DNA of 64,000 nt from Pseudonocardia endophytica (GTDB taxonomy: Bacteria > Actinomycetota > Actinomycetes > Mycobacteriales > Pseudonocardiaceae), in NCBI RefSeq assembly GCF_004339565.1, contig NZ_SMFZ01000002.1, positions 1 through 64,000 on the forward strand, in the 5' to 3' direction. A program made the translations under genes and the position numbers. The number at the start of each line of letters is the position of its first letter. Position 1 is the stretch's first letter. Shown here one piece after another: positions 56,961 through 64,000 of this stretch. The notes beneath the pieces are model-generated. The model made no database searches, had not been told where the DNA came from, and worked only from the letters and a program-made list of their open reading frames with translations.

Positions 56961-57643
56961 GCGTCGTCCTCCTGCAACTGCGATGCCAGGCCGGACAGTC
57001 CGGACCAGGCCAGGTCGGTGAGGTGTGTGGTGAGGCGGTCGCGGGTCATGCCGCCGGGGCGGAGCAGCCAGTCGTCGGCGGCGCCGCGCACCAGCCCGAC
57101 GATCGCGTGTCCCCACGGCCGCGCGGCATCACCCGGTTCGACACCGCTGCCGCGCAGGCGCTGTGCGATCACGGCAGCGATCTCGTCGCCGATGACGGAG
57201 ACCAGGTCGTTCACCGGATCGGGTGTCTCGCCGGGCGCCTCACCGCGGGATCCGGTGGGCTGCACCCACAACGGCCGGTGCACCACGAAGCGGTAGAGCT
57301 CGGGATCGGACTCGATCAGACGGAGGTAGGCGTCGATCCCGGCGGACACGGCGGCCCGGGGACCGGTCGGCAGTGCCTCGTCCGTCGCGCGGCGGACCTG
57401 GTCCAACAGCACGGCCGCGACCTGATCGCACACCGCGGTGTACAGGCCGGTGCGGTCGCCGAAGTGCCGGTAGACGACGGTCTTGCTGGTGCCCGACGCG
57501 GCCGCGACGTCGTCCATCCCGACGCCCGCGCCGTGCTCGCGGATCGCCCCGATCGTCGCGGCGACGAGCTCGGCACGCCGCTGCTCCCGATGGGCGTCCC
57601 ACCGGCTGTCGCGTCGATCTCGTGCCGCCTTCACGAAACTCAT
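56957..57643 (-). CDS. TetR-family regulator
   Basis: The 228-residue protein has a TetR helix-turn-helix (AIREHGAGVGMDDVAAASGTSKTVVYRHFGDRTGLYTAV) and a larger ligand domain. It is coupled to the acyl-CoA oxidase gene and divergent from the thiolase gene, so it is the probable local fatty-acid regulator. GTAC-rich sequence at 57645-57664 between them may be its site. Confidence 0.9.
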   Translation of the reverse strand: MSFVKAARDRRDSRWDAHREQRRAELVAATIGAIREHGAGVGMDDVAAASGTSKTVVYRHFGDRTGLYTAVCDQVAAVLLDQVRRATDEALPTGPRAAVSAGIDAYLRLIESDPELYRFVVHRPLWVQPTGSRGEAPGETPDPVNDLVSVIGDEIAAVIAQRLRGSGVEPGDAARPWGHAIVGLVRGAADDWLLRPGGMTRDRLTTHLTDLAWSGLSGLASQLQEDDA

Positions 57644-57644
57644 A

Positions 57645-57664
57645 GTACCGTGTACCTTGAGTAC
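57645..57664. promoter_or_regulatory. GTAC-rich cluster in the divergent promoter
   Basis: GTAC occurs at 57645, 57652 and 57661 in an otherwise GC-rich gap between the TetR start and fadA2. This is a candidate TetR operator; no larger palindrome was certain. Confidence 0.35.
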
Positions 57665-57717
57665 CGGCTACCCCGGTCACTCCGGAGAGCACGCACCCCT
57701 CGGTAGGAGGACGTTCC

Positions 57718-59019
57718 ATGCCAGCCAGTCCCCGGCGCGCCGCCGTCATCGGCGGCAACCGGATCCCGTTCGCGCGCGCCAACGGCGCGTACTCCCGTGC
57801 GTCCAACCTCGACATGCTGACGACCACGCTGGACGGGCTGGTGGCCCGCTTCGGGCTGGCCGGTGAGCGGCTCGGCGAGGTCGTCGCCGGCGCGGTGCTC
57901 AAGCACTCGCGCGACTTCAACCTCACGCGCGAGGCCGTGCTGGGCAGCCGTCTGGACCCGGCCACCGCGGCCTACGACGTCCAGCAGGCGTGCGGCACCG
58001 GCCTGCAGGCCACGATCGCCGTCGCGAACAAGATCGCGCTCGGCCAGGTCGAGAGCGGCGTCGCGGGCGGCGTGGACACCGCGTCCGACGCGCCGATCGC
58101 GCTGAACGACGACCTGCGCCGTGTCCTGGTCCGGATCAACGCGGCGAAGACGCCGGTGGAGCGCCTCAAGCTGGTCGGCCAGCTGCGACCCGGCCAGATC
58201 GTGCCGGAGATCCCGGAGAACCGGGAGCCGCGCACCGGCCTGTCGATGGGCGAGCACGCCGCGCGGACGGCCGCCGAGTGGGGCATCGGCCGCGAGGAGC
58301 AGGACGAGCTCACCGTGCGCAGCCACCAGAACCTCGCCGCCGCCTACGACCGCGGGTTCTTCGACGACCTGGTTACGCCGTACCTGAAGCTGACCAGGGA
58401 CAACAACCTGCGCGCCGACTCCAGCGTGGAGAAGCTGGCGAAGCTCAAGCCGGTGTTCGGCAAGGGTCCGGACGCGACGATGACGGCCGGCAACTCGACG
58501 CCGCTGACCGACGGCTCCGCGCTCGTGCTGCTCGGCTCCGACGAGTGGGCCGCGGAGCACCGGCTGCCCGTCCTCGCGCACTTCGTGGACGCCGAGACGG
58601 CCGCCGTCGACTACGTGCACGGCCCGGACGGGCTGCTCACCGCGCCCGTGTTCGCCGTGCCGCGGTTGCTGGCGCGCAACGGCCTGAGCCTCCAGGACTT
58701 CGACCTGTACGAGATCCACGAGGCGTTCGCGTCCGTCGTCCTCACCACGCGCAAGGCCTGGGAGGACCCGCGGTTCTCCAAGGAGCGCCTCGGCCTGGAC
58801 GCCCCGCTGGGTGCGATCGACGACGCGAAGCTCAACGTCGCAGGCTCGTCGCTCGCGGCCGGGCACCCGTTCGCCGCGACCGGCGGACGGATCGTCGCCA
58901 CGCTGGCGAAGCTGCTGCGCGAGAAGGCGACCGAGACCGGGAAGGACACGCGCGGCCTGATCTCGATCTGCGCCGCGGGCGGCCAGGGCGTCGTCGCGAT
59001 CCTGGAGGCGAAGGCATGA
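57718..59019 (+). CDS. fadA2: acetyl-CoA C-acyltransferase (FadA2/FadI-type thiolase)
   Basis: The 433-residue thiolase has the nucleophilic Cys in AAYDVQQACGTGLQA, the catalytic His in GSSLAAGHPFAATGGR, and the second Cys in LISICAAGGQGVVAIL. It cleaves 3-ketoacyl-CoA or runs the reverse condensation. GGAGGA precedes the ATG. The order fadA2-fabG4-htdX matches the set of adjacent genes known from mycobacteria. Confidence 0.93.
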   Translation: MPASPRRAAVIGGNRIPFARANGAYSRASNLDMLTTTLDGLVARFGLAGERLGEVVAGAVLKHSRDFNLTREAVLGSRLDPATAAYDVQQACGTGLQATIAVANKIALGQVESGVAGGVDTASDAPIALNDDLRRVLVRINAAKTPVERLKLVGQLRPGQIVPEIPENREPRTGLSMGEHAARTAAEWGIGREEQDELTVRSHQNLAAAYDRGFFDDLVTPYLKLTRDNNLRADSSVEKLAKLKPVFGKGPDATMTAGNSTPLTDGSALVLLGSDEWAAEHRLPVLAHFVDAETAAVDYVHGPDGLLTAPVFAVPRLLARNGLSLQDFDLYEIHEAFASVVLTTRKAWEDPRFSKERLGLDAPLGAIDDAKLNVAGSSLAAGHPFAATGGRIVATLAKLLREKATETGKDTRGLISICAAGGQGVVAILEAKA

Positions 59020-60374
59020 GTTCGGACGATCTGCTGACCACGCTGTCCCGCACGCCGATCGCGAAGCAGTTCGGCCTGCCGACGGTCCCGAAGCTGCGCC
59101 GGCACTCCCCGGGTGACCCGCTGCTGGCCGGCCCGGTGCTCGTGACGTCCGTCGGCGACGGGCGGTTCGCGAAGCCGATCACGGCGTTCGTCGAGGAGCA
59201 GGGCCAGAACGCCGTGACCGAGCCGGGCGAGGAGAAGCTGCACGGCGTCGTCGTCGATCTCTCGGGTGCGACGACGCTGGCCGATCTCGCGGCCGCGCAG
59301 CAGATCCTGTCGCCCGCCGTGAAGAAGCTCGGACCGTCCGGGCGGCTGCTGCTGCTCGGGGCGGAGCCGTCCGGGGCGTCCGGCGCGGAGGCGGCCGCCG
59401 TCGCGCAGTCGCTGGAGGGCCTGATCCGGTCCATCGGCAAGGAGCTGCGCTTCGGCGCGACGGCGAACCTGCTCGTCGTGGACGGCGACGCGGCACCGTC
59501 CGCCGTGGACTCCTCGGTGCGGTTCTTCCTGTCCGCCCGTTCGGCCTATGTGGATGGTCAGGTCGTGCACGTCGGCGTCCCGGTCGGGCCGACGCTGGAC
59601 CCGGCCGAGGTGGACGACCCGCGCGGTGAGGAGCGGCCGCTGGCCGGGCGTGTCGCCGTCGTCACCGGGGCGGCGCGCGGGATCGGCGCGGCGATCGCGG
59701 ACACGCTGGCGCGCGACGGCGCGTCGGTCGTCGCCGTGGACGTCCCGGCGGCGGGCGAGGGCCTGGCGCGCACGGCGAACCGGATCGGCGGTACGGCGCT
59801 GCAGCTCGACATCACGGCCGACGACGCGCCGCAGCGCCTGCTCGACCACCTCGCGGAGCGGCACGGCGGCGTGGACCTGGTGGTGCACAACGCCGGCATC
59901 ACCCGCGACAAGCTGCTCGCGAACATGACCGAGGACCGCTGGAACTCCGTGCTCGCGGTGAACCTCGGCGCCCAACTGACGATCAACGAGGCACTGCTGG
60001 CTCCCGGGTCCCCGCTCCGGGACGCGGGCCGGATCGTCTGCGTGTCCTCCCAGTCCGGCATCGCGGGCAACCGCGGGCAGACGAACTACGCGTCGTCGAA
60101 GGCCGGGGTGATCGGAATGGTGCGGGCGATGGCCCCGCGCTTCGCCGAGCGCGGCGCGACGATCAACGCCGTCGCGCCGGGATTCATCGAGACCGAGATG
60201 ACCGGAAGGATGCCGATCGGCACCCGTGAGGCGGGCCGCCGGGTCAACTCGCTCAAGCAGGGCGGGCTGCCGGTGGACGTCGCGGAGACGATCGGCTGGC
60301 TCGGCCGCGCGGAGAGCGGCGGGCTCAACGGGCAGGTCGTGCGCGTGTGCGGCCAGTCGATGCTGGGGGCCTGA
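59016..60374 (+). CDS. fabG4: high-molecular-weight 3-oxoacyl reductase (FabG4-type)
   Basis: The 452-residue protein has an N-terminal flavodoxin-like domain (about residues 1-205) and a C-terminal ketoreductase: VAVVTGAARGIGAAIADTL, HNAGITRDKLLANM, and VSSQSGIAGNRGQTNYASSKAG with the Ser-Tyr-Lys triad. This two-domain form is typical of mycobacterial FabG4, which acts on 3-ketoacyl-CoA with NADH. ATGA overlap with the thiolase gene. Confidence 0.93.
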   Translation: MSSDDLLTTLSRTPIAKQFGLPTVPKLRRHSPGDPLLAGPVLVTSVGDGRFAKPITAFVEEQGQNAVTEPGEEKLHGVVVDLSGATTLADLAAAQQILSPAVKKLGPSGRLLLLGAEPSGASGAEAAAVAQSLEGLIRSIGKELRFGATANLLVVDGDAAPSAVDSSVRFFLSARSAYVDGQVVHVGVPVGPTLDPAEVDDPRGEERPLAGRVAVVTGAARGIGAAIADTLARDGASVVAVDVPAAGEGLARTANRIGGTALQLDITADDAPQRLLDHLAERHGGVDLVVHNAGITRDKLLANMTEDRWNSVLAVNLGAQLTINEALLAPGSPLRDAGRIVCVSSQSGIAGNRGQTNYASSKAGVIGMVRAMAPRFAERGATINAVAPGFIETEMTGRMPIGTREAGRRVNSLKQGGLPVDVAETIGWLGRAESGGLNGQVVRVCGQSMLGA

Positions 60375-61232
60375 ATGGGCACCGTGACCGAACTGGACGG
60401 ACCGCCGTCCCTCGGGCCGCTGTACGCCAGGAGCGTGCTACCGGGTGGACGGGGCGCGACGGAGCTGCCGGACAGACAGATCGTCCGCCGCGGCGTGACC
60501 GTCGAGCAGGACCACCTGGCGGACTACGCGCTGGCCTGCGGGTTCGGCATCGGCGGCACGCTGCCGGCGACCTACCCGCACGTGCTGGCGTTCGGACTGC
60601 AGGTCGTGCTGATGGCCGATCCGGCGTTCCCGGTGCCGCTGCCCGGCCTCGTGCACCTGGCGAACCGGATCACCGTGCACCGCGGCATCGCGCCGACCGA
60701 GACGCTGGACATCGCCGTGCGGGCCGAGCGGTTCGTCGCGCACCGCAAGGGTGCCCAGGTCGACCTCGTGGCCGAGGTGGACTCCGGCGGCGAGCGGGTC
60801 TGGGACGGCCGCAGCACGTACCTGGCCCGCGGCGCGAAGGCCCCGCGAGAGACCGAGGCCGGCTCGGACATCCCGGACCCGGAGACGCCGACCGGACCGG
60901 CCGCGGCGACGTGGAAGGTCGCCGACGACACCGGTCGCCGGTACGCGGCGGCCAGCGGGGACGTGAACCCGATCCACCTGTACGGCCTGACCGCGAAGGC
61001 GATGGGCTTCCCGCGCGCGATCGCGCACGGCATGTGGACGGCCGCGCACGCGCTGGCGTCGTTGCAGGGGAGGGTCCCGGACGCGCTGACCTACGACGTC
61101 GCGTTCCGCAAGCCGTTGTTGCTGCCCAGCCGCGTCGAGCTCGTCACCGCGCAGCGCGACGGCGGGTGGTCGCTCGCCGTGCGCTCGGCGAAGGACGCGG
61201 AGAAGGTCCACCTGGTCGGTCGGGTGTCCTGA
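60375..61232 (+). CDS. htdX: MaoC-type (R)-3-hydroxyacyl dehydratase (HtdX-like)
   Basis: The 285-residue double-hotdog protein has the hydratase-2 motif in YAAASGDVNPIHLYGLTAKAMGFPRAIAHGMW with the catalytic Asp and His, and a first hotdog domain containing DYALACGFGIGGTLPATYPHVLAF. It dehydrates (R)-3-hydroxyacyl-CoA. Its ATG directly follows the fabG4 stop without a gap. A 17-bp hairpin ends the operon. Confidence 0.9.
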   Translation: MGTVTELDGPPSLGPLYARSVLPGGRGATELPDRQIVRRGVTVEQDHLADYALACGFGIGGTLPATYPHVLAFGLQVVLMADPAFPVPLPGLVHLANRITVHRGIAPTETLDIAVRAERFVAHRKGAQVDLVAEVDSGGERVWDGRSTYLARGAKAPRETEAGSDIPDPETPTGPAAATWKVADDTGRRYAAASGDVNPIHLYGLTAKAMGFPRAIAHGMWTAAHALASLQGRVPDALTYDVAFRKPLLLPSRVELVTAQRDGGWSLAVRSAKDAEKVHLVGRVS

Positions 61233-61243
61233 CCCCTGCGGTA

Positions 61244-61285
61244 CTCCGGCACCCCGCGCGGCTCCTGTCGCGCGGGGTGCCGGAG
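61244..61285 (+). terminator. strong hairpin terminator after htdX
   Basis: A perfect 17-bp stem beginning CTCCGGCACCCCGCGCG (61244-61260) pairs with 61269-61285 across the loop GCTCCTGT. A second small hairpin, GCGGCA-ggg-TGCCGC, follows. Confidence 0.88.
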
Positions 61286-61453
61286 AGCGCGGCAGGGTGC
61301 CGCGGTCCGTAACGGGGCGCCGCGGGACATCCGGGGCGCCACCGGGATGCGGTGTGCCGCCCCGGATCGCGCGGGCCTGCTGCCGGAGACGGCCGGGTGC
61401 CGCCGCCGAAATCCGGTGGAACGCGCGCGGCGTCCGTTCCTAGCGTCGGGTGC

Positions 61454-62335
61454 ATGATCCACGAGGACCCGCGGGCCTACCTGCTCGGTGTCGAAGGCCA
61501 GGCGCTGCTGCGGGCGTTCCGCGGTGAGCACGATCGGGAGTTCGTCGCCGACCGCCTCCGGGAGATCCGTGCGCTCCTGGACGACCCGGCGCTGGACGGT
61601 CTCGCGGTCGACGTCGAACAGACCGGGACCGTCGACGGCTACCGCGCCTGGGCGCCCACCTACGACGACCCGGCCAACGCCGCGTTCGGCCTGGAGACCG
61701 CGCTCGTCCACGGCATGCTCGACGACCTGCCGCCCGGCCGGGCACTGGACGCCGCCTGCGGGACGGGCCGGCACACCGCCGCGCTGCTGGACCGCGGGCA
61801 TGAGGTCATCGGCGTGGACCGTTCCCCGGACATGCTGGCCGTCGCCCGCGACAAGATCCCCGCCGCCGAGTTCCGCGGCGGCGACCTGTCCGCGCTCCCG
61901 TTGCCGGACAACGAGATCGACGTCGTCGTCTGCGGGCTCGCGCTGGCCCACCTGCCCGATCTCGCTCCCGCGATGCGCGAGTTCGCGCGCGTGCTGCGAC
62001 CGGGCGGCCGGCTCGTCGTGTCGGACATGCACCACGAGTCCGTACTGCGCAGCTCCGTCCCCACCGTGCGCGACGGCGACGGTCGCCCGGGCCGGCTGCC
62101 CGCGCACCGCCACCTCGTCGGGGACTACCTGCGCGCCGCGCTGCCGCTCGGCCTGGCCGTCGAGCGCTGCGAGGAGCCGGTACCGCCGCCGCCCGCCGCC
62201 ACCGAACCGACGGCCGATCCCGGCCCCTGGGACGTCTGGCCGTGGTCGCTCGCCGCGATGGTGCCGCGGGCCGCCCGGGCGGCGAACGACGGCGTGCCTG
62301 CTCTCGTCGTGTGGCGGTTCCGTCACGACGCGTGA
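61454..62335 (+). CDS. class I SAM-dependent methyltransferase
   Basis: The 293-residue protein has an N-terminal helical part (LLGVEGQALLRAFRGEHDREFVADRLREI), then YRAWAPTYDDPANAAF, motif I ALDAACGTGRHTAALLDRGHEVIGVDRSPDML, and VLRPGGRLVVSDMHHESVLR. The extra N-terminal segment sets it apart from the minimal methyltransferases elsewhere in the window. TAGCGT (61441-61446) is seven bases before the ATG, so it is leaderless. Substrate unknown; the small peptide gene downstream is one speculative target. Confidence 0.88.
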   Translation: MIHEDPRAYLLGVEGQALLRAFRGEHDREFVADRLREIRALLDDPALDGLAVDVEQTGTVDGYRAWAPTYDDPANAAFGLETALVHGMLDDLPPGRALDAACGTGRHTAALLDRGHEVIGVDRSPDMLAVARDKIPAAEFRGGDLSALPLPDNEIDVVVCGLALAHLPDLAPAMREFARVLRPGGRLVVSDMHHESVLRSSVPTVRDGDGRPGRLPAHRHLVGDYLRAALPLGLAVERCEEPVPPPPAATEPTADPGPWDVWPWSLAAMVPRAARAANDGVPALVVWRFRHDA

Positions 62336-62561
62336 GCACCTCTGGTGTTCCGACGCATGTGGCGGTGACAATCGGCGACGGGCGTGGGCAGCGTGGCCCA
62401 CGCCGTCTCCCGAGGGCTCTGGATCGGTTCACAGACCGGAAAAGCTCCTGAGGTGTAATGACCGGCGTTCTTCCGGCGTTCACCATTTCAAGGTCGTGAT
62501 GCAAGCCCGGCGTTCCCGTGGGTCCTCCCCACACCTCGCCGCGCGAACCCGAGGAGGAGCC

Positions 62562-62651
62562 ATGCCCGTCACCGAGCTGACCGCCGAGCGCGAGGACGTC
62601 GAGGTCTACGACGCCGAGGACGAGACGAACATCGTGCGCGGGCTGGACTGA
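62562..62651 (+). CDS. 29-residue acidic peptide
   Basis: This very short gene has a strong ribosome site (GAGGAGGAG four bases before the ATG) and all 28 sense codons after the ATG end in G or C. The peptide begins MPVTELTAERED, has Tyr at position 16 in a run of Asp and Glu (VYDAEDETN), and ends NIVRGLD. It has no cysteine. It could be a RiPP precursor or a regulatory microprotein; no maturation enzyme was recognised next to it apart from the upstream methyltransferase. Confidence 0.7.
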   Translation: MPVTELTAEREDVEVYDAEDETNIVRGLD

Positions 62652-62663
62652 CGTCCTGCCCGG

Positions 62664-64000
62664 TCAGCGCGCCGCGTCCGCCGGGGTGCAGACGTAGTCC
62701 CGGAACGGCGGCGGCGTGCGGCCGAGATGCCGGCAGTGCGTGGCGACCCAGACGATCCGCGGGTCGTGACTCGGGAACGCCAGCACGAGGTGGAACCGCC
62801 CGGCCGCGACGTCCGCGCGCAGCTCGTCGAGCGACGGCGTCGGACCGGTCCCGGTGAAGCCGCCGATCGGCAGGACCTCCTCGTCCGCCTGCTCGGCGAA
62901 CACCGAGGCCACCGCCGACGACTGCACGGCCATCAGGTCCGGAGCGCCCGCCCGGACCTGCTCCAGCACGGGCAGCGTCCCGGCGACCTGCTCCGGCGTC
63001 CGGACGAACAGCCCCCGGATCGCGGTCGTCGCGCGGGCCGGCTCGAACGGCACGTCGAGGGCGCCCTCGTCCCTGGCGACGACCGTCGCCGATGCCACGG
63101 CCGGGGCGAGCAGCACGGCCACCACCGCGAGCGCGAATCCTGCGGCCGCCGTCCGGCCCGCGGTCCGCCGGGCGACGGCCACGAGCACCACCGCGACGAC
63201 ACCCACCACGAGAACGGCGGCCGACAGTCCACGCGGGGCGCCGGGCGCCAGTGACAGCAGCGCCGCGTGCGCCGCGGTGAGCAGCACCAGTACGGCCACC
63301 GCGATCCGGAGCCGCACCGAGTGCCGGTGCGCCCACGCCTGCACCAGACCGATCCCGACGAGCGCGGCTGCGGGCGGGCCGAGCGCCGCCGTGTAGTACG
63401 GGTTCACCGTCGACAGCACGGAGAACGCGACCGCGAACAGCACCAGCCATGTCCCCCACAGGAGCACGGCCGCGCGCACCGGATCGGTGCGCGGCTCGCG
63501 TCGTCGCGCGACGACGCCGGCCACGGCGATCAGGACGGCCAGCGGCAGGATCCAGCCGGTCGTGATCCCGAGCACGCCGAACACCAGCCGAAGCGGGCCG
63601 GGGTCGCTGGCCACGCCGACCGAGAGCCCCTGCCCGGCCAGCACCTGCAGCGGGCTCTGCTGCCCGACCCGGCCCAGCCCGTTGTAGACGAAGACCTGCT
63701 CGAACGGCGAGTTGCCGGTGCTGCCGTCCACCCACGGCCGCGACGACCCCGGGACGAGCGCGACGGCCGTCGTCCAGGCCAGCGAGACCGCCGCCGTGAC
63801 GAGGCCCCCGAGCACGACGTCGAGCGTCCGCCTCCCGGCCCGCCCGGGGCCCGCGACGAGGTACGGCAGCGCCAGCGCGGGCAGCACGATCCAGGCCTCG
63901 ACCATCTTCGCCTGGAACGCCAGCCCCACCCAGACGCCGGCGAGCAGGACCCGCCCGCACCCGCCGCGCACGATCGCGCCGGACATCGCGTCCGCGGCCG
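62664..64000 (-). CDS. membrane glycosyltransferase of the ArnT/PMT superfamily, 3' part
   Basis: The frame runs off the right end of the window, so the N terminus with the usual catalytic Asp is not visible. The visible 445 codons hold about eight membrane helices (LLAGVWVGLAFQAKMVEAWIVLPAL near the start) and the motif STVNPYYTAALGPPAAALVG, then a soluble C-terminal domain of about 120 residues with PIGGFTGTGPTPSLDELRADVAAGRFHLVLAF. Family members transfer sugars from polyprenyl phosphates to wall polymers or lipids. It converges on the 29-residue peptide gene. Confidence 0.85.
   Translation of the reverse strand, partial: AADAMSGAIVRGGCGRVLLAGVWVGLAFQAKMVEAWIVLPALALPYLVAGPGRAGRRTLDVVLGGLVTAAVSLAWTTAVALVPGSSRPWVDGSTGNSPFEQVFVYNGLGRVGQQSPLQVLAGQGLSVGVASDPGPLRLVFGVLGITTGWILPLAVLIAVAGVVARRREPRTDPVRAAVLLWGTWLVLFAVAFSVLSTVNPYYTAALGPPAAALVGIGLVQAWAHRHSVRLRIAVAVLVLLTAAHAALLSLAPGAPRGLSAAVLVVGVVAVVLVAVARRTAGRTAAAGFALAVVAVLLAPAVASATVVARDEGALDVPFEPARATTAIRGLFVRTPEQVAGTLPVLEQVRAGAPDLMAVQSSAVASVFAEQADEEVLPIGGFTGTGPTPSLDELRADVAAGRFHLVLAFPSHDPRIVWVATHCRHLGRTPPPFRDYVCTPADAAR

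Noticed and set aside
53883-57296. Open frame of more than 1100 codons on the plus strand
   Set aside because: It runs antisense to four clear genes (LLM oxidoreductase, aldo/keto reductase, acyl-CoA oxidase, TetR) and shows no protein-like motif. It is a GC-driven shadow.
62562-62651. Mycofactocin or PQQ precursor peptide
   Set aside because: The C terminus lacks the mycofactocin Val-Tyr end, the PqqA Glu/Tyr spacing is absent, and no radical-SAM or Pqq/Mft gene is present in the window.

Overview
The window is very GC-rich, with third codon positions almost all G or C, and carries actinobacterial hallmarks: an Rpf-type muralytic enzyme, an L,D-transpeptidase, DUF1707 and DUF397 proteins, LLM-class (F420-type) oxidoreductases, a DinB-like mycothiol-dependent isomerase, and many leaderless genes. 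It is a chromosomal stretch of an actinomycete, most likely of the Pseudonocardia type (inference). No rRNA, tRNA, CRISPR array or complete insertion sequence was seen.

Layout. 1-6.7 kb: end of a diguanylate cyclase, a methyltransferase, an L,D-transpeptidase, an ABM-fold monooxygenase, a PadR regulator, an SDR and small membrane proteins. 6.8-17.5 kb: a phenylacetate catabolic locus. paaK and paaZ run leftward; paaG and the TetR regulator paaR run rightward, then paaABCDE. Three copies of a PaaR-type operator lie at the paaZ, paaG and paaA promoters. A 1.3-kb module, an AbiEi/DUF559-type nuclease gene framed by tandem 61-bp palindromic repeats, separates paaR from paaA. 17.5-20.8 kb: MarR, a membrane protein, an O6-alkylguanine methyltransferase, a PadR gene with its probable operator, and an Rpf-like protein behind a long leader. 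20.8-25.3 kb: a leftward operon of methyltransferase, lipase-like hydrolase, LLM oxidoreductase, acyl-CoA dehydrogenase and a spermidine-synthase-like protein. 25.4-33.5 kb: hydrolase, NERD protein, DUF1992 protein, ArsR/SRPBCC pair, YCII/ECF sigma pair, DUF1707/membrane pair, a two-component system and aroQ. 33.6-36.7 kb: a large acidic tandem-repeat protein and a second DUF559 nuclease flanked by its own, different palindromes. 36.7-47.5 kb: VOC, Gfo/Idh/MocA, POT transporter, an AraC-controlled pair, a decayed phosphotransferase, SDR, DUF151 nuclease, a permuted photolyase and two small proline-rich secreted proteins. 47.6-54.9 kb: ABC exporter, Bcr/CflA exporter, DUF4190 protein, a sugar-lactone-oxidase-like enzyme, LLM oxidoreductase and aldo/keto reductase. 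55-61.2 kb: a fatty-acid locus with a TetR/acyl-CoA oxidase pair divergent from fadA2-fabG4-htdX. 61.4-64 kb: a methyltransferase, a 29-residue peptide gene and the start of a membrane glycosyltransferase.

The most unusual signal is the repeated association of a DUF559-type nuclease gene with palindromic repeats on both sides, seen twice with unrelated repeat sequences. In both cases the nuclease stop codon falls in or at the edge of the downstream palindrome. This resembles the organisation of REP-associated transposase (RAYT) genes and is proposed here as a possible undescribed nuclease/palindrome system. Other points of interest are the six-fold repeat protein, the 29-codon peptide gene, the permuted photolyase and several well-defined operators.
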